Origin: Acinetobacter lanii
GTDB lineage: Bacteria > Pseudomonadota > Gammaproteobacteria > Pseudomonadales > Moraxellaceae
Direction of reading: 5' to 3'
Assembly (NCBI RefSeq): GCF_011578285.1
Contig: NZ_CP049916.1
Span: forward strand, 930,001-994,000
DNA: 64,000 nt
The notes under the pieces are model-generated. The model saw only the letters and a program-made list of their open reading frames with translations, was not told where the DNA came from and made no database searches. Positions within the stretch are counted from its first letter, which is position 1. Each line of letters opens with the position of its first letter. The position numbers were made by a program, and so were the translations under genes. Positions 61,357 to 64,000 of the stretch are shown here, one piece after another.

Positions 61357-61385
61357 ATCTTATTGATCCGCCACCAAAGTGTCAA
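61357..61385 (-). promoter_or_regulatory. Promoter of tRNA-Glu inside the end of rnt
   Basis: On the minus strand a consensus TTGACA (61380-61385), 17-bp spacer and TAAGAT (61357-61362) lie so that the -10 contains the rnt stop codon TAA. The following GC-rich discriminator (ACCGCC) is typical of stringently controlled stable-RNA promoters. Confidence 0.75.
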
Positions 61386-62007
61386 GTAAGTGAGGTGCGA
61401 GTTTGTTCAAAATATAGCAAAACAGTTCAGCCGTCTTTTGAGTGTCGTATAAAGCAGAGTGTGCTTCTTTACCATCAAACTCAATACCCGCTTGAATACA
61501 TGATTTTGCCAATACCGTTTGACCAAACATCACCGCACTCAAAGTCACCGTGTCAAACACAGAAAAACTATGAAATGGGTTCTGATTTTTAGTGCCTGTA
61601 CGGTCAATCGCAGCTTTCACAAAGCCTAAATCGAAATGGGCATTGTGACCCACCAAAACCGCATGGGTACATTGCTGCTGCTTACGCACTTCATTAATCG
61701 ATTTAAAGATACGTTTCAACGCTGATTTTTCATCTTCAGCCATGGCCATACGCATCGGGTTAAACGGATCTACCCCAATGAAATCTAAAGAACGGCGGTC
61801 TAAGTTAGCACCTTCAAACGGGTTAATGTGCGCATGATGCGCTTGACCCGGCACAAACTCACCTTGTTCATTATAGATAATTGGGATGCATGCAATTTCC
61901 AGCAGTGCATCTTTATCCGCATTAAAACCTGCAGTTTCAACGTCGACGACGACTGGGAGGAATCCTCGAAAACGTTGACCAATAACAGGCTGTATTTCAG
62001 TTGTCAC
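61360..62007 (-). CDS. rnt: Ribonuclease T
   Basis: DEDDh 3'-5' exoribonuclease that trims the 3' ends of tRNA and other stable RNA. The 215-residue protein has the DEDDh residues in order: Asp/Glu in [11 protein letters not shown], Asp in [11 protein letters not shown], and His/Asp in [16 protein letters not shown]. coli RNase T is also 215 residues. The GTG start is preferred over a TTG four codons earlier because GGAG is six bases upstream; the GTG overlaps the pyrC stop codon as GTGA, so rnt is translationally coupled to pyrC. A tRNA-Glu gene follows 20 bp downstream. Confidence 0.95.
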   Translation of the reverse strand: MTTEIQPVIGQRFRGFLPVVVDVETAGFNADKDALLEIACIPIIYNEQGEFVPGQAHHAHINPFEGANLDRRSLDFIGVDPFNPMRMAMAEDEKSALKRIFKSINEVRKQQQCTHAVLVGHNAHFDLGFVKAAIDRTGTKNQNPFHSFSVFDTVTLSAVMFGQTVLAKSCIQAGIEFDGKEAHSALYDTQKTAELFCYILNKLAPHLLDTLVADQ

Positions 62008-63038
62008 ACCTTTCTCCAATGAATGGTTTTTCCGGCATATAAAGGAATAATTTTTTCACCATCCAAGTAGTCGAAACTTTCAGGGATGATTTGGTCTTCT
62101 TTCACCAAAGTAATGGTATTGGTATTACGAGGAAGACCATAGAAGTCAGCACCAAAGTGGCTTGCGAAGCCCTCGAGGCGCTCAATTTTGCCGACTTGAT
62201 CAAATGCTTGGGCATACAGCTCAATAGCGGTAGGCGCACTATAACATCCTGCACAGCCACATGCATTTTCTTTAGCATTTTTTGAGTGTGGTGCGCTGTC
62301 TGTGCCTAAGAAAAACTTCGGATTTCCACTCGTTGCCACTTCAAGCAGGGTTTGCTGATGGGTTTGACGCTTTAAAATCGGTAAGCAATAGAAATGAGGC
62401 TTGACGCCACCGACCAACATATCATTACGATTGAACAATAAATGTTGCGGGGTAATGGTCGCTGCAACATTACGGTCTTGTTCTAAGACAAAATGTGCTG
62501 CTTCACTGGTGGTGATATGTTCAAGCACGAGTTTTAATTTAGGAAATTGTTTTAGCAGTGGAGCTAAGACTTCATCTAAGAAACGTTTTTCACGGTCAAA
62601 AATATCGACATGGTTGTGAGTGACTTCACCGTGTAACAGTAGCGGTACTTGATGCTCTTCAAGTTGTTCGATCACGCCATACACTTTAGAAATGTCACTG
62701 ACACCGTTGTCTGAGTTGGTCGTCGCACCGGCAGGATAAAGCTTAATGGCATTGACGAATTCAGATTCTTTAATCTTACGCACTTCATCAGGCGAGGTAT
62801 GGTCAGTAAAGTACAGCACCATCCGTGGATCAAAATTTAAATTTTCTGGAACATGCGCCATGATGCGATCACGATAGGCATTGGCTTCTTCAACCGTTTT
62901 TACTGGCGGTACAGTATTGGGCATACAAATCGCGCGGGAAAACTGTTTCGCTAAATCAGGCACAGTGCGCTCTAAAGCCAAACCATCACGTAAATGTGCA
63001 TGCCAATCATCAGGTTGAAGCAAAGTAATCGTATTCAA
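62004..63038 (-). CDS. pyrC: Dihydroorotase PyrC (class II)
   Basis: Zinc enzyme of pyrimidine synthesis that cyclises carbamoyl aspartate to dihydroorotate. The 344-residue protein has the two-metal motifs: [10 protein letters not shown] near residue 11, the carboxylated lysine in [14 protein letters not shown] near residue 100, [22 protein letters not shown] and [10 protein letters not shown] with the catalytic aspartate near residue 250. The form is that of E. coli PyrC (348), not the larger multidomain type. It ends in a 4-bp overlap with rnt. Upstream is a 433-bp non-coding stretch. Confidence 0.98.
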   Translation of the reverse strand: MNTITLLQPDDWHAHLRDGLALERTVPDLAKQFSRAICMPNTVPPVKTVEEANAYRDRIMAHVPENLNFDPRMVLYFTDHTSPDEVRKIKESEFVNAIKLYPAGATTNSDNGVSDISKVYGVIEQLEEHQVPLLLHGEVTHNHVDIFDREKRFLDEVLAPLLKQFPKLKLVLEHITTSEAAHFVLEQDRNVAATITPQHLLFNRNDMLVGGVKPHFYCLPILKRQTHQQTLLEVATSGNPKFFLGTDSAPHSKNAKENACGCAGCYSAPTAIELYAQAFDQVGKIERLEGFASHFGADFYGLPRNTNTITLVKEDQIIPESFDYLDGEKIIPLYAGKTIHWRKV

Positions 63039-63471
63039 GGCAGTTCCTGACTAAAAAATAAAACAAATGATAATCGAAATAGCCCTGAAATGATAACCTC
63101 AATTTAACTTAAAGCATTGGTATTAAGTGATTTAAAACAGATTCATAGATTTATTGAGCACAATAATCTGCGTTTAAATTTGTAAATTAGATTTAAGTTG
63201 AACAATGGTTCGTTCTGACTCATTTAAAGCTCGGCTTGGAATAATTCAGAGAATAAAAAATAAGGCTTAAAATGTGATCAATGCCTATCTTGTGTGTGCT
63301 TATGCGACTAAGTCGTCTTTCATCTCATTGATAATAAAAACAAAAATGATACTCTTGAATAAGAACTAAATGCATTATACGCAATATTAAAATAAGCCAA
63401 GCCAGAATAAAGGTCGCAACAGCAAACCCAATAACAATAGCCATCACAACAATGATAGAAAGACAGCACTT
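63039..63471. other. Intergenic region upstream of pyrC
   Basis: A 433-bp AT-rich gap between divergent genes, holding the promoters of pyrC and of the membrane protein at the window end. A short hydrophobic frame on the minus strand (about 63325-63444) was noticed but is not supported by a ribosome site. No strong repeat or terminator was seen. Confidence 0.4.
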
Positions 63472-64000
63472 ATGAACACTGAAATTGATGTGAATGATCT
63501 TCAAGCCCAGAAACAACAGTTTTCCGAATTGTTGATTCTTCAACAAAATCGGGTGCTTTCAGTGTTTACTGAGAGTTTAGAACATGAATTTTGGCGCGAG
63601 CGCGAAAAACGTTTTATTGCATTGATTCTTCGGGTGTTTGTACCGGGTTCGATTATTTTCTTTATTACTCAAATGATCAGTATGACTTCGAATTACTTCC
63701 ATACTGAACCTGAATTTCGTAATCATGACATTGTACTGATGGGCTGTTCGTCAATGGCAGGTTGGTTAGGCTTTCTTGCTTTTTATCTACTGTCTAAAAA
63801 TGAAAACTGGAATTTAAAGTTTAAAGTTGTCGCACCCATTATTTTGTGTGTGACTTTGAGTGTTGTACAAATTTCAGTGTTAATGAGTCATTCGATTTCA
63901 ATGACTTGGCGTGGAACCTTAATTATTCTACTGTCACAAATGTTGGCCTATCTGTGTACAGGAAGCCGTCCTAAATACACCTTTATTGCAGGTATGCTAT
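63472..64000 (+). CDS. Membrane protein, cut by the window end (possible sensor part of a GGDEF protein)
   Basis: A frame open from ATG 63472 to the last base, giving 176 residues. The N-terminal 43 residues are polar and helical (IDVNDLQAQKQQFSELLIL, EFWREREKRF), then four membrane helices follow (LILRVFVPGSIIFFITQM, LMGCSSMAGWLGFLAFYLL, APIILCVTLSVVQISVL, TLIILLSQMLAYLC). A helical membrane region after a polar leader often precedes a GGDEF or histidine-kinase domain, which would lie outside the window; this is a guess. Ribosome site weak (AGAAAG). No stop is present in the window. Confidence 0.65.
   Translation, partial: MNTEIDVNDLQAQKQQFSELLILQQNRVLSVFTESLEHEFWREREKRFIALILRVFVPGSIIFFITQMISMTSNYFHTEPEFRNHDIVLMGCSSMAGWLGFLAFYLLSKNENWNLKFKVVAPIILCVTLSVVQISVLMSHSISMTWRGTLIILLSQMLAYLCTGSRPKYTFIAGML

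Noticed and set aside
63325..63546. Hydrophobic minus-strand frame near the window end
   Set aside because: It overlaps the start of the membrane-protein gene at 63472. A shorter form from 63444 (39 residues, one helix) is possible but has no ribosome site.

Overview
This 64 kb stretch looks like a core chromosomal segment of an Acinetobacter-type gammaproteobacterium (Moraxellaceae). The DNA is AT-rich with short intergenic gaps and strong hairpin terminators. Gene choice fits that genus: a trpGDC cluster without trpE, lptM-lysA-dapF followed closely by xerC, a pyrC-rnt-tRNA-Glu block, etfBA, and GyrA with Ser81/Glu85. No phage, insertion sequence, integron or CRISPR array was seen. The assignment is inferred from protein resemblance and gene order, not from a database search.

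Layout. 0-5 kb: end of an SCP2-domain gene, an MltF-like lytic transglycosylase, greB, tRNA-Ser, a pirin and an L,D-transpeptidase. 5-10 kb: hemE, a DUF817 membrane protein, and the envelope pair DUF3015/DUF4105. 10-17 kb (the most accessory-looking part): a haem-oxygenase-fold diiron oxidase candidate, a globin-coupled diguanylate cyclase (DosC type), a lysine-rich histone H1-like protein, folE, an Smr-domain protein and a cluster of four very small unknown genes. 17-25.5 kb: trpGDC, an unknown protein plus a divergent P-loop GTPase-like protein, glnA behind a sigma-54/NtrC promoter, ubiC-ubiA. 25.5-36.7 kb: a lipoprotein esterase, three tRNA-Asn genes, sodB, a NIF3-family protein, a DegS-type protease, a Tim44-like protein, radA and an AGCS amino-acid symporter.

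37-47 kb: cycA, lptM-lysA-dapF, an ADP-ribosylglycohydrolase lying between dapF and xerC, an Lrp-type regulator divergent from a LysE exporter, then etfBA. 47-64 kb: gyrA with a large insertion in its C-terminal domain, a small lipoprotein between mirror-image terminators, gltP, an exporter operon (TolC-HlyD-permease-permease) with no ATPase gene, serC, a 49-residue membrane protein, tRNA-Glu, rnt, pyrC and the start of a membrane protein cut by the window edge.

Themes. Several genes serve nitrogen and amino-acid economy (glnA, trpGDC, cycA, AGCS, gltP, lysA-dapF, serC, LysE/Lrp). Others serve the envelope (MltF-like, L,D-transpeptidase, LptM, DegS, TolC exporter). The best candidates for undescribed biology are the small-gene cluster at 15.9-16.9 kb, the GTPase-like pair at 20.0-21.6 kb, the ATPase-less exporter, the GyrA insertion and the H1-like protein. 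No complete new defence or mobile system can be claimed from the sequence alone.
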